Positions 3,720-8,897 of a stretch of DNA of 9,236 bases are shown in pieces. The stretch covers positions 1 to 9,236 of the forward strand of contig JAFOBK010000293.1 of the NCBI GenBank assembly GCA_017381835.1, in the 5' to 3' direction. The position numbers were made by a program, and so were the translations under genes. Each line of letters opens with the position of its first letter. Position 1 is the first letter of the stretch. A model generated the notes under the pieces. That model was not told the origin of the DNA. It saw only the letters and a list, made by a program, of their open reading frames with translations, and did not search any database. Source of the DNA: Oscillospiraceae bacterium. GTDB lineage: Bacteria > Bacillota_A > Clostridia > Oscillospirales > Oscillospiraceae.

Positions 3720-3755
3720 AAAAACCGCTGCCCGGTGTGCGAGACCGGACAGCGG
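3718..3755 (-). terminator. Leftward intrinsic terminator candidate
   Basis: CCGCTG (3725-3730) and CCGG (3732-3735) pair with CCGG (3745-3748) and CAGCGG (3750-3755), 10 bp with one C-A mismatch and a 9-nt loop. Seven A residues (3718-3724) precede it, so on the minus strand the hairpin is followed by seven T. This is a good leftward terminator, though no leftward gene is visible to its right. On the + strand it has no T-run. Confidence 0.55.
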
Positions 3756-3757
3756 CA

Positions 3758-3788
3758 TTGGAAATTTGAGCTACCTGTATTATACAGG
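3758..3788 (+). promoter_or_regulatory. 15-bp palindrome, possible weak internal promoter
   Basis: CCTGTAT-T-ATACAGG (3774-3788) is a perfect palindrome around one base. TTGGAA (3758-3763) lies 17 nt before TATACA (3781-3786), a possible weak promoter (4 of 6 at each box) whose -10 would sit in the palindrome. It immediately precedes the ribosome-binding site at 3794. This fits an operator controlling the recombination genes, or an RNA hairpin. Confidence 0.3.
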
Positions 3789-3806
3789 AGATTGGAGGAA
3801 ATGTCA

Positions 3807-3983
3807 ATGTATAAGTATTTGCGAGATCTGATGGATGTAGCAGATACCATCGGAGATGTTGAGGATGTCTGCATCCTTGAATGGGGCGAAAACGAGAAGC
3901 GGATGCAGCTGGAAGGAAAGAATGCTGACGGCAAGAAGTTCCGGCTGATTCTGGAATGCGAGGTGGCGAAGGATGGCACTTAA
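3807..3983 (+). CDS. Small acidic hypothetical protein (58 aa)
   Basis: ATG 3807 lies 8 nt after GGAGG (3794-3798); ATG 3801, two codons earlier, is possible but only 2 nt from it. The product is acidic: an N-terminal helix (Tyr-Lys-Tyr-Leu-Arg-Asp-Leu-Met-Asp-Val), then alternating hydrophobic strands (Val-Cys-Ile-Leu-Glu-Trp, Met-Gln-Leu-Glu-Gly, Phe-Arg-Leu-Ile-Leu-Glu-Cys). It overlaps the following annealing-protein gene by 11 nt, so the two are coupled. I do not recognise the family; its position at the head of the recombination cassette suggests an accessory role. Confidence 0.65.
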   Translation: MYKYLRDLMDVADTIGDVEDVCILEWGENEKRMQLEGKNADGKKFRLILECEVAKDGT

Positions 3984-4602
3984 GCCCTGGAAGGAGATGT
4001 TCGACCTGGACATCTCCCAGTATGTGAAAAAGCGGGACGGTGCTGATTACCTTCCCTGGTCTACCTGTCTGATGCTGCTGTATGAGAACGGCGCGGAGAA
4101 GGTTGTGATCGTACCTCTTGTAGCGGAGAACGGCTCAAGCCTGTTCATGTGTGAGCGTGAGTTCGAGGATAAGCACGGCGGAATCAATCGGTGCTATGAA
4201 GTTCGTATGGTCGTGGAGATCGATGGAACTTCCTACACTATTAACTATCCGGTCATGAACGGTATCAATCCTGTCAGAGACAAGGGCATGAACCAGAATG
4301 CTGTGCATAAAGCCCAGATGCGAGCCTTCGTCAAGTGCGTGGCTATCTACACCGGACTTGGTTTTAAACTCTGGATGGATGACTCCGATCTGGATACCGA
4401 CAGCGATGATCTGACCAAGCACAGCATCTTCGCCATCCGGGAGCGGATGCAGCAGAAGTGCACGGAACTGGTTAAGCGGGGCATGACCACCAAGGAGATT
4501 GCCCAGAAGCTGGGAATCAATGAGCAGAGCCTCCTGCAGTATTACCTGGGCGGTGTCTTCGATGAGATCTACCGGGTGGAACAGGAGATGGCGAAGTTAT
4601 GA
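3973..4602 (+). CDS. DUF1071/Sak-type single-strand annealing protein
   Basis: This 209-aa protein probably pairs complementary single strands in phage recombination, working with the exonuclease encoded next. The signature Tyr-Leu-Pro-Trp-Ser (26-30), followed by an aliphatic stretch with Asn-Gly-Ala-Glu-Lys and a later Asn-Pro-Val-Arg-Asp-Lys ... Asn-x-x-x-Lys-Ala-x-x-Arg-Ala-Phe-Val-Lys-Cys-Val-Ala segment, is that of the DUF1071 group of Rad52-like phage annealing proteins (Sak family). The last 40 residues add a helix-turn-helix-like part (Met-Thr-Thr-Lys-Glu-Ile-Ala-Gln-Lys-Leu-Gly-Ile-Asn-Glu-Gln-Ser, from 171), which may be a lineage-specific DNA-binding tail. AGGTGG (3961-3966) is the likely ribosome-binding site. 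Its stop overlaps the exonuclease start by 4 nt. Confidence 0.85.
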   Translation: MALKPWKEMFDLDISQYVKKRDGADYLPWSTCLMLLYENGAEKVVIVPLVAENGSSLFMCEREFEDKHGGINRCYEVRMVVEIDGTSYTINYPVMNGINPVRDKGMNQNAVHKAQMRAFVKCVAIYTGLGFKLWMDDSDLDTDSDDLTKHSIFAIRERMQQKCTELVKRGMTTKEIAQKLGINEQSLLQYYLGGVFDEIYRVEQEMAKL

Positions 4603-5183
4603 TTACTGACCACGACAGATCCGGTTGGATCGGTGCTTCCGATGTTCAGTACGTTTTAGGAAATTGGCGCACAAAGACCTGGGAGAAATGGTGGATGACC
4701 AAGCTGGGTCTGAACCGGAAGCACTTCGAAAACGAGTCCACCAAGGCCGGTACCAACTGGGAGCACAAGATCCTGGACAGCCTCCACATTGACGGCATGG
4801 AGAAGGACAAGCAGATCCTGCTGCCGGAGATCCTTCTGAGGGTAAATCTGGACGGCAACACAGCGGGTCGGATCTATGAGTGCAAGACCTACAAGGTTGG
4901 CAGCAATGCGGCATCTGTAAAGCAGCTACAGCAGGGTGTGTGCCCTCCCGGCTACAGAAACCAAGTCCAGGTGCAGATGTATGCCTCCAAGATTTACGGC
5001 GCAGATGTGGTGGCCTACGGCCTCCTGCCGGAGGATTACAACAACTATCTGCGGGCGGTAGATCCCGGACGGCGGAAGCTGATCCCGGTGACCTACGATC
5101 CCAACTGGATCGAGAATGTATATCTGCCGAAGCACATGATACTGTGCGAGGCACTGAAGAGGAGGTCCTGGCCTTATGTCTGA
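4599..5183 (+). CDS. YqaJ/lambda-exonuclease-like recombination nuclease
   Basis: This 194-aa nuclease is expected to resect double-stranded DNA ends 5'-3' to give single strands for the annealing protein just upstream. It shows the PDDEXK core of the YqaJ family: Ile-Gly-Ala-Ser-Asp (11-15), Gly-x-x-x-Glu55 in an Asn-Trp-Glu-His helix, Asp85 in Val-Asn-Leu-Asp-Gly, Glu94-Cys-Lys96, then Gln-Val-Gln-Val-Gln-Met (122-127), the usual closing Gln motif. All catalytic residues are present, so it should be active with Mg2+. The length is near the short end for phage members. The start overlaps the annealing-protein stop in ATGA, so translation is coupled. The pairing of this nuclease with a Sak-type protein is the standard two-component phage recombinase. 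Confidence 0.85.
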   Translation: MITDHDRSGWIGASDVQYVLGNWRTKTWEKWWMTKLGLNRKHFENESTKAGTNWEHKILDSLHIDGMEKDKQILLPEILLRVNLDGNTAGRIYECKTYKVGSNAASVKQLQQGVCPPGYRNQVQVQMYASKIYGADVVAYGLLPEDYNNYLRAVDPGRRKLIPVTYDPNWIENVYLPKHMILCEALKRRSWPYV

Positions 5184-5763
5184 ACCCATCCGATTCCGGG
5201 AAATCAAGCTGGAGGGCGGATGCATCATCATCCGGCCGGAGCGGGAGGATCTGGGAAAAGCGATGGCTCTGATCCGGGGGATCAAGAAGAAGCTGTACGT
5301 TCTGAGTGTGAAGGAACACCGGAACAAGCGGAGCCTGGATGCCAACCAGAAACTGTGGGCACTGATCAACGAGATGTCCACCATGATCAAGCTGACACCG
5401 GAGGAGATCTACCAGGGATACATCCCGGATGTAGGCAACAACTACCGGGTGTTCCCGGTGAAGCCGGAGGACATCAACGAGTTCGCTGCTGATTGGTGCA
5501 ACGGGCATCTTGGCAGAATGGTGGAGGACATGGGTCCCTGCCGGAAGCGGGATCTCATCGGGTATCACAATCTGCGGTGCTACAAGGGAAGTTCAGAATA
5601 TGACACCCAGACCTTCTCCCGGCTGCTGGAACTGGTGATGCAGGACTGCAGGCAGCTGGGCATCGAGACCATGAGCGAACGGGAGCAGAGTCTTCTGATG
5701 GAAGAATGGGAGGCCACCTATGCGGATCGACACCAAGGCACGGTCTATACCAAAAGCAGTTAA
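5176..5763 (+). CDS. ninB: NinB-family recombination mediator
   Basis: This 195-aa protein matches NinB (the lambda Orf group), which in lambda binds single-stranded DNA and SSB and helps load the annealing protein. The family's core is Lys-Arg-Ser-Leu-Asp-Ala-Asn-Gln-Lys-Leu-Trp (51-61). Towards the C-terminus Gly-Ser-Ser-Glu-Tyr-Asp-Thr-Gln-Thr-Phe-Ser-Arg-Leu and Cys-Arg-Gln-Leu-Gly-Ile-Glu-Thr match the usual ending. The N-terminal 45 residues are beta-rich. GGAGG (5161-5165) is 10 nt before the ATG, and the gene overlaps the exonuclease by 8 nt. Co-occurrence with exonuclease, annealing protein and SSB supports a mediator role here. The HNH gene begins 44 nt before its stop. Confidence 0.8.
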   Translation: MSEPIRFREIKLEGGCIIIRPEREDLGKAMALIRGIKKKLYVLSVKEHRNKRSLDANQKLWALINEMSTMIKLTPEEIYQGYIPDVGNNYRVFPVKPEDINEFAADWCNGHLGRMVEDMGPCRKRDLIGYHNLRCYKGSSEYDTQTFSRLLELVMQDCRQLGIETMSEREQSLLMEEWEATYADRHQGTVYTKSS

Positions 5764-6049
5764 GCTGCGGGTGGCGGAGCGTGACTCCATCGATGGCTGG
5801 CCCTGCTGCACATACTGTGGCAGACCTTCGCCGGAGGGCGGCATCGAATGGAGCAATGCCCACTACATATCCAGAGCGCAGGGCGGTCTGGGCATCGAGG
5901 AGAATACGCTTACCCTCTGCCCGGACTGCCACCGGCGGTACGATCAGAGTACCGACCGGGAGGAAATGCGTCCACACTTCCGTGCGTATCTTATGGAGCA
6001 TTACACCCGATGGGACGAAAGCAAACTGATTTACCGAAAAGGGAGGTAA
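5720..6049 (+). CDS. HNH endonuclease, NinG-like position
   Basis: This 109-aa HNH nuclease has a zinc-binding frame of Cys30-x-x-Cys33 and Cys67-x-x-Cys70, and catalytic-type residues in Ala-His48, Asn62 and His71 (Ser-Asn-Ala-His-Tyr-Ile-Ser-Arg-x-x-Gly-Gly ... Glu-Asn-Thr-x-x-Leu-Cys-x-x-Cys-His). All expected residues are present. The start has GGGAGG (5708-5713) at 6-nt spacing, so the unusually long 44-nt overlap with ninB looks real. Directly after NinB it occupies the place NinG/Rap has in lambdoid phages; a role in trimming recombination or replication intermediates is plausible. A homing endonuclease is less likely given the tight operon fit. Confidence 0.82.
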   Translation: MRIDTKARSIPKAVKLRVAERDSIDGWPCCTYCGRPSPEGGIEWSNAHYISRAQGGLGIEENTLTLCPDCHRRYDQSTDREEMRPHFRAYLMEHYTRWDESKLIYRKGR

Positions 6050-6050
6050 T

Positions 6051-6278
6051 ATGCAGACTGAATCCCAGTGCAAAATGATTCTTTTCTATCTGAAGGAAAA
6101 GGGAAGCATCACTGCCAAGGAAGCAAGGCAGCTGTGCCAGTGCGAAAGACTGGCGGCGAGAATCAACGATCTTCGGCGGAAGGGCATTCCCATCAGGACC
6201 GATACAAAAACCTATGTAAATAAGCACGGGTACCCGGTGCGGTATGCCGTTTACAGATTGGAGGATACAGCGTGTTAA
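6051..6278 (+). CDS. Winged-helix phage protein (HTH_39-like)
   Basis: The product has 75 aa; ATG 6051 follows GGGAGG (6041-6046). Gln-Cys-Lys-Met-Ile-Leu-Phe-Tyr-Leu-Lys, Gly-Ser-Ile-Thr-Ala-Lys-Glu-Ala and Leu-Ala-Ala-Arg-Ile-Asn-Asp-Leu-Arg-Arg-Lys-Gly-Ile-Pro-Ile fit the short winged-helix domain found in many phage early regions (HTH_39 type), including the Arg-Ile-x-x-Leu-Arg recognition segment. The C-terminal Gly-Tyr-Pro-Val-Arg-Tyr-Ala-Val-Tyr is the wing. It probably binds DNA; regulation or replication are both possible. It overlaps the SSB start by 7 nt. Confidence 0.75.
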   Translation: MQTESQCKMILFYLKEKGSITAKEARQLCQCERLAARINDLRRKGIPIRTDTKTYVNKHGYPVRYAVYRLEDTAC

Positions 6279-6826
6279 ATACCATCACCATCATGGGGCG
6301 ACTGACCCGTGACCCGGAACTGCGGCGGACCGGAAGCGGCATTGCAGTGGCCAGCTTCACGGTGGCGGTTGACCGGGACCGGGCACCGGAAGGTCAGGAG
6401 AAGGAGACCGACTTCATTGACTGTGTGGCCTGGAGAGGCACCGCAGAGTTCGTGGAGAAGTATTTCAAGAAGGGCCGGATGATCGTGGTGTCCGGCAGAC
6501 TTCAGATCCGGGGCTGGACGGACAAGGAAGGCAACAAACGCAGATCTGCTGAGATCGTGGCGGACAATGTCTATTTCGGCGATTCCAAGAAGGACGAGGA
6601 TCAGGCACAGAGCCAGCCTCAGTACGGAGCACCCCAGTATGGCGCACCGCCCCAGGGTTATCCCCAGTATGGCTATCAGCAGCCTCCGCAGGCTCCTCAG
6701 TACGCTCAGAACGGTTTCGGAGGATATCAGCAGCCTGCCTACAACCAGCAGGGGTATCAGCCCCCTTTCCCCCAGCAGGGTTCCTACAAACTCATCGAGG
6801 GCGATGACGCGGATCTGCCATTCTAA
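6272..6826 (+). CDS. ssb: Single-stranded DNA-binding protein
   Basis: This 184-aa SSB coats single-stranded DNA during phage replication and recombination. The OB fold covers about residues 1-108: Met-Gly-Arg-Leu-Thr-Arg-Asp-Pro-Glu-Leu, Val-Ala-Ser-Phe-Thr-Val-Ala-Val, Asp-Phe-Ile-Asp-Cys-Val-Ala-Trp, Val-Val-Ser-Gly-Arg-Leu. A disordered linker rich in Gln, Tyr, Pro and Gly follows, with repeats such as Pro-Gln-Tyr-Gly. The end is the acidic tip Asp-Asp-Ala-Asp-Leu-Pro-Phe, which recruits partner proteins. The start is GTG 6272 with GGAGG about 7 nt upstream, inside the end of the winged-helix gene. The host will have its own SSB; a phage copy beside NinB and the annealing protein fits recombination-dependent replication. 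Confidence 0.95.
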   Translation: MLNTITIMGRLTRDPELRRTGSGIAVASFTVAVDRDRAPEGQEKETDFIDCVAWRGTAEFVEKYFKKGRMIVVSGRLQIRGWTDKEGNKRRSAEIVADNVYFGDSKKDEDQAQSQPQYGAPQYGAPPQGYPQYGYQQPPQAPQYAQNGFGGYQQPAYNQQGYQPPFPQQGSYKLIEGDDADLPF

Positions 6827-6845
6827 GCAAAAAGGAGATTGTTAA

Positions 6846-7319
6846 ATGAGAAATTCTGATGCAATTCTGAACTGCCTGATGAACGTTGTACTGGCAGCCA
6901 ATCCCGGTGAAAAGAAGGAAGCTATGGAGGAACTGGAGCGCATCCGCTCCAGACAGGAAAAGACCCAGAAAGATCCGGAGATGATTGTGCGTGATCTTCT
7001 GCTGGAAATGTGTGCACCGGAACACCAGATTGGCTTTGAATATGTTGTCCGGGCGATCCTTATGTGTGCCGAAAATCGTAAGTGGATCGATAATATCACC
7101 TTCGGTTTGTATCCCCAGCTGGCTACAGAGTTCGACACCACACCATCCAGAGTGGAACGGGCCATCCGGCATGTGATTGAGACGATCTGGTCCAGGACGA
7201 ACTACAATACGCTGGATAAGTATTTCGGCAACAGCGTAAGCCCGGACAAAGGAAAGCCTACGAACGGCGAATTCCTGGCCCGAATGGCAAACATCGTTAA
7301 GATGGAACTGAAGCGGTGA
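6846..7319 (+). CDS. Spo0A-type DNA-binding domain protein without receiver
   Basis: The product has 157 aa; ATG 6846 follows AAAGGAG (6831-6837). Residues about 45-157 match the C-terminal effector domain of Spo0A, the sporulation master regulator: Gly-Phe-Glu-Tyr-Val-Val-Arg-Ala-Ile (63-71), Ile-Thr-x-x-Leu-Tyr-Pro-x-Leu-Ala (84-93), the recognition segment Asp-Thr-Thr-Pro-Ser-Arg-Val-Glu-Arg-Ala-Ile-Arg-His (97-109), Trp-Ser-Arg (115-117) and Lys-Pro-Thr-Asn-Gly-Glu-Phe (137-143). The usual N-terminal receiver with its phosphorylated Asp is absent, replaced by about 45 helical, charged residues. It could therefore bind 0A-box DNA without phosphorylation, dimerise with host Spo0A, or have been recruited as a phage regulator. 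Phage-borne Spo0A-like genes are known. Its stop codon lies in a perfect inverted repeat. Confidence 0.9.
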   Translation: MRNSDAILNCLMNVVLAANPGEKKEAMEELERIRSRQEKTQKDPEMIVRDLLLEMCAPEHQIGFEYVVRAILMCAENRKWIDNITFGLYPQLATEFDTTPSRVERAIRHVIETIWSRTNYNTLDKYFGNSVSPDKGKPTNGEFLARMANIVKMELKR

Positions 7320-7332
7320 CCTGATCACCGCT
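7312..7332. repeat. 8-bp perfect inverted repeat at a gene boundary
   Basis: AGCGGTGA (7312-7319) and TCACCGCT (7325-7332) flank CCTGA, spanning the end of the Spo0A-like gene and stopping 2 nt before the GGAGG of the next gene. No T-run follows. Its TCACCG/CGGTGA halves resemble the tandem GTCACGGTGA units at 7691-7710, so it may be a binding site for the same protein. Confidence 0.5.
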
Positions 7333-7345
7333 ATGGAGGTACGGG

Positions 7346-8101
7346 ATGCCGAACAGAATCATAAAGGATTCGATTCGGACAAGCAAAAGCGTGAACACCA
7401 TGACGGACTTTCAGTTCCGGTTATGGACTTACTTACTGACTTATGTGGATGACTACGGTCGGGGGAGCGCAGACCCGGAACTGCTAAAGGGTTTCGTGTT
7501 CCCCCGGCGCAAGGGTGTGACTGAGGCTACCATTGAGAAGTCGCTGCAGGAATTGGCGAACATAGGCTCTATTCTCCTCTATGATGTTGACGGAGAGTCG
7601 TACTTCTGTTTTCCAAACTGGGCTGACCATCAACGGATACAAACCAAGAAATCACGCTTCCCTTCACCGGATGACGGTACGTTAAAAAAAGTCACGGTGA
7701 GTCACGGTGAACCACCGCCTGAATCCAATCCAATCCAATCCGAATCCAATCCGAATCCGAATACAAATCCGAATCCGAATGCGCGCCAGACGCGCGGAGC
7801 GGCTTTTGAGAAATTTTGGTCTGCTTATCCCCGGAAAGAGGGGAAACAGAAAGCAAGATCTGCCTTTGAAAAGGTCACTGTGGACCTGGATGTCCTGCTG
7901 GTGGCATTGGAAGCCCAGAAGAAATCGTCCCAGTGGACGAAAGACAATGGCCAGTTCATCCCGCATGCTGCTACCTGGCTGAACGGAAAGCGGTGGGAAG
8001 ATCAGTTGGCTGTTGACAGGTCTGGGTATGTAAACGGCCAGAGGCAGCTTGACAACGATGAGATCGAGGCCATCAGACGCATGATGGACACCCCATTTTG
8101 A
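7346..8101 (+). CDS. Phage replisome organiser (replication initiator)
   Basis: This 251-aa protein probably recognises the phage origin and recruits host helicase-loading proteins. The N-terminal part (1-105) looks like the winged-helix domain of phage replisome organisers (Thr-Asp-Phe-Gln-Phe-Arg-Leu-Trp-Thr-Tyr-Leu-Leu). A Pro/Asn/Ser linker follows (about 120-146), made of Asn-Pro repeats. The C-terminal domain (153-220) has the familiar Phe-x-x-Phe-Trp-x-Ala-Tyr-Pro-Arg-Lys ... Lys-x-x-Ala-x-x-Ala-Phe ... Phe-Ile-Pro-His-x-x-Thr-Trp-Leu-Asn-x-x-Arg-Trp. GGAGG (7335-7339) is 6 nt before the ATG. The linker DNA carries iteron-like repeats, as lambda O carries the lambda origin. Confidence 0.85.
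   Translation: MPNRIIKDSIRTSKSVNTMTDFQFRLWTYLLTYVDDYGRGSADPELLKGFVFPRRKGVTEATIEKSLQELANIGSILLYDVDGESYFCFPNWADHQRIQTKKSRFPSPDDGTLKKVTVSHGEPPPESNPIQSESNPNPNTNPNPNARQTRGAAFEKFWSAYPRKEGKQKARSAFEKVTVDLDVLLVALEAQKKSSQWTKDNGQFIPHAATWLNGKRWEDQLAVDRSGYVNGQRQLDNDEIEAIRRMMDTPF
7691..7710. repeat. Tandem 10-bp repeat
   Basis: GTCACGGTGA occurs twice in a row without a gap (7691-7700, 7701-7710). Each copy contains the odd palindrome TCAC-G-GTGA, a plausible dimer-binding site. The 10-bp step puts both on one DNA face. Confidence 0.8.
7721..7780. repeat. AATCC(G) iteron-like array
   Basis: Ten AATCC or AATCCG units, one degenerated to AATACA, run over 60 bp from 7721. They encode the Ser/Asn/Pro repeats of the initiator linker. 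The mix of 5- and 6-bp units breaks the reading-frame period, which is unusual if only the peptide were selected. Confidence 0.8.
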
Positions 8102-8116
8102 CAGGAGGCGATAGCT

Positions 8117-8248
8117 ATGTTGGAACATCCGGAAATCGGCTGGATCGAGCGCACGGGCTACCCCAGCTGGATGCAGGATCGTGAAGAATACGACGAAGAC
8201 AGGGCCTGCGATGAAGCCAGAGAAAGAGAAATCTTTGGCGAAAGGTAA
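8117..8248 (+). CDS. Small acidic phage protein (43 aa)
   Basis: ATG 8117 is preceded by AGGAGGCG (8102-8109), and the frame ends with TAA at 8246-8248. The N-terminal His-Pro-Glu-Ile-Gly-Trp-Ile-Glu-Arg-Thr-Gly-Tyr-Pro-Ser-Trp is, from memory, a pattern seen in tiny proteins of Clostridia phages (His-Pro-Glu-Ile then Arg-Thr-Gly-Tyr-Pro). The rest is strongly acidic and helical. The function is unknown. It starts 15 nt after the initiator gene and is clearly part of the same operon. Confidence 0.7.
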   Translation: MLEHPEIGWIERTGYPSWMQDREEYDEDRACDEAREREIFGER

Positions 8249-8254
8249 CTGCCT

Positions 8255-8470
8255 ATGGCGCGTTACGAAGATCCTATCGTAAAATGTCCCTTCTATTCCT
8301 GGGAGGAGGGACGGCAGCTTTGCTGCGAGGGAGTAAACCCGGTATCTGCGGCTACCCTGACCTTCACCACAAAGGAGCAGCGCAGAGAGTATGAAAAAAT
8401 ACGGTGCAAACGGGCCTGGAAGGAATGCCCTCTGGCCCAGGCTCTGGAGAAAAAATGGTTAAGTACATAG
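8255..8470 (+). CDS. Small cysteine-rich, probably zinc-binding phage protein
   Basis: The product has 71 aa; ATG 8255 has only AAAGG upstream (about 8241-8245), a weaker site, and follows the preceding stop by 6 nt. Cysteines at 11, 23, 24, 51 and 58 occur in Lys-Cys-Pro-Phe-Tyr, Cys-Cys-Glu-Gly-Val and Arg-Cys-x6-Cys-Pro-Leu contexts, a spacing that suggests one bound zinc. Similar Cys-Pro-Phe-Tyr ... Cys-Glu-Gly proteins are, from memory, frequent in Clostridia phages; none has a function I know. It overlaps the next tiny gene by 16 nt. Confidence 0.75.
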   Translation: MARYEDPIVKCPFYSWEEGRQLCCEGVNPVSAATLTFTTKEQRREYEKIRCKRAWKECPLAQALEKKWLST

Positions 8471-8535
8471 AAATCCGATGGCCGGAACCGGAAATCGATT
8501 TCGACATCGTGGACTATGAGGAGGAAAACGTTTGA
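8455..8535 (+). CDS. Very small acidic protein (26 aa)
   Basis: ATG 8455 lies 5 nt after TGGAG (8445-8449) and the frame runs 26 codons to TGA at 8533-8535. It bridges two genes: it overlaps the Cys-rich gene by 16 nt and its stop overlaps the TTG start of the MazG-like gene. The peptide is acidic (Glu-Pro-Glu-Ile-Asp-Phe-Asp-Ile-Val-Asp-Tyr-Glu-Glu-Glu). It may be a real microprotein or a coupling frame that brings ribosomes to the TTG start. Confidence 0.4.
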   Translation: MVKYIEIRWPEPEIDFDIVDYEEENV

Positions 8536-8897
8536 AATTCGAACTTGAGAAGGATGAGGCTGTACAGATCATCCCGATTGAATATGCCCGCGAGGAGTGC
8601 GCCATCGATGTGATCCGGGAGATGATGCCTCTGGCGGAGATCATGACGCAGCTGGCGGAAGAGGCCTCGGAGCTTGCCCAGGCGGCTCTGAAGTACCGCC
8701 GGACGCTCAGCAACTCCAACCCGACACCGATCACCAGACATGAGGCGGAGAAGATCCTGCTGGAGGAGATCGCGGATGTGAAGCTGTGCCTGCATGTATC
8801 TGGATTTGAGGCGGTACGGCATAAGATCCAGGTTAACCGGACGATCACAGCCAAGGCGGAGCGATGGCTGAAGCGGCTGGTAGAAAGGGTGATGTAA
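8532..8897 (+). CDS. MazG-like nucleotide pyrophosphohydrolase
   Basis: This 121-aa all-alpha protein is expected to hydrolyse (d)NTPs to monophosphates and pyrophosphate. The metal-binding pattern is Leu-Ala-Glu-Glu-Ala-Ser-Glu-Leu (41-48; Glu44 and Glu47 likely ligands) and Glu-Glu-Ile-Ala-Asp-Val (78-83; Glu79 and Asp82), the ExxE...ExxD layout of the family. The start is TTG 8532 with GAGGAGG (8518-8524) at 7-nt spacing; the first ATG downstream would cut off about 30 residues. In phages such enzymes are thought to adjust nucleotide pools, remove faulty nucleotides or lower the (p)ppGpp alarm. The gene is coupled to the 26-aa frame and ends one base before the next start. Confidence 0.8.
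   Translation: MKFELEKDEAVQIIPIEYAREECAIDVIREMMPLAEIMTQLAEEASELAQAALKYRRTLSNSNPTPITRHEAEKILLEEIADVKLCLHVSGFEAVRHKIQVNRTITAKAERWLKRLVERVM

Larger units (their letters stand above)
7691..7795. other. Candidate replication origin inside the initiator gene
   Basis: Within the linker-coding part lie, in order, an A-run (7684-7690), two tandem GTCACGGTGA units (7691-7710), an AATCC(G) array (7721-7780) and a GC-rich inverted repeat GCGCG-CCAGA-CGCGC (7781-7795). Direct repeats in the middle of an O-like gene are the arrangement of the lambda origin. This is an inference from position and repeats; no function is shown. Confidence 0.5.

Noticed and set aside
3774..3788. LexA-type SOS box
   Set aside because: CTGT...ACAG resembles the E. 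coli box but is three bases too short, and Bacillota LexA uses a different motif.
7721..7780. CRISPR array
   Set aside because: The units are 5-6 bp with no spacers; this is a short tandem array inside a coding linker.
194..8505. 0A-box-like TTCGACA at 194-200, 7131-7137 and 8499-8505 as targets of the Spo0A-like protein
   Set aside because: All three lie in coding sequence as Phe-Asp codons, none is at a recognisable promoter, and about one match is expected by chance on both strands.
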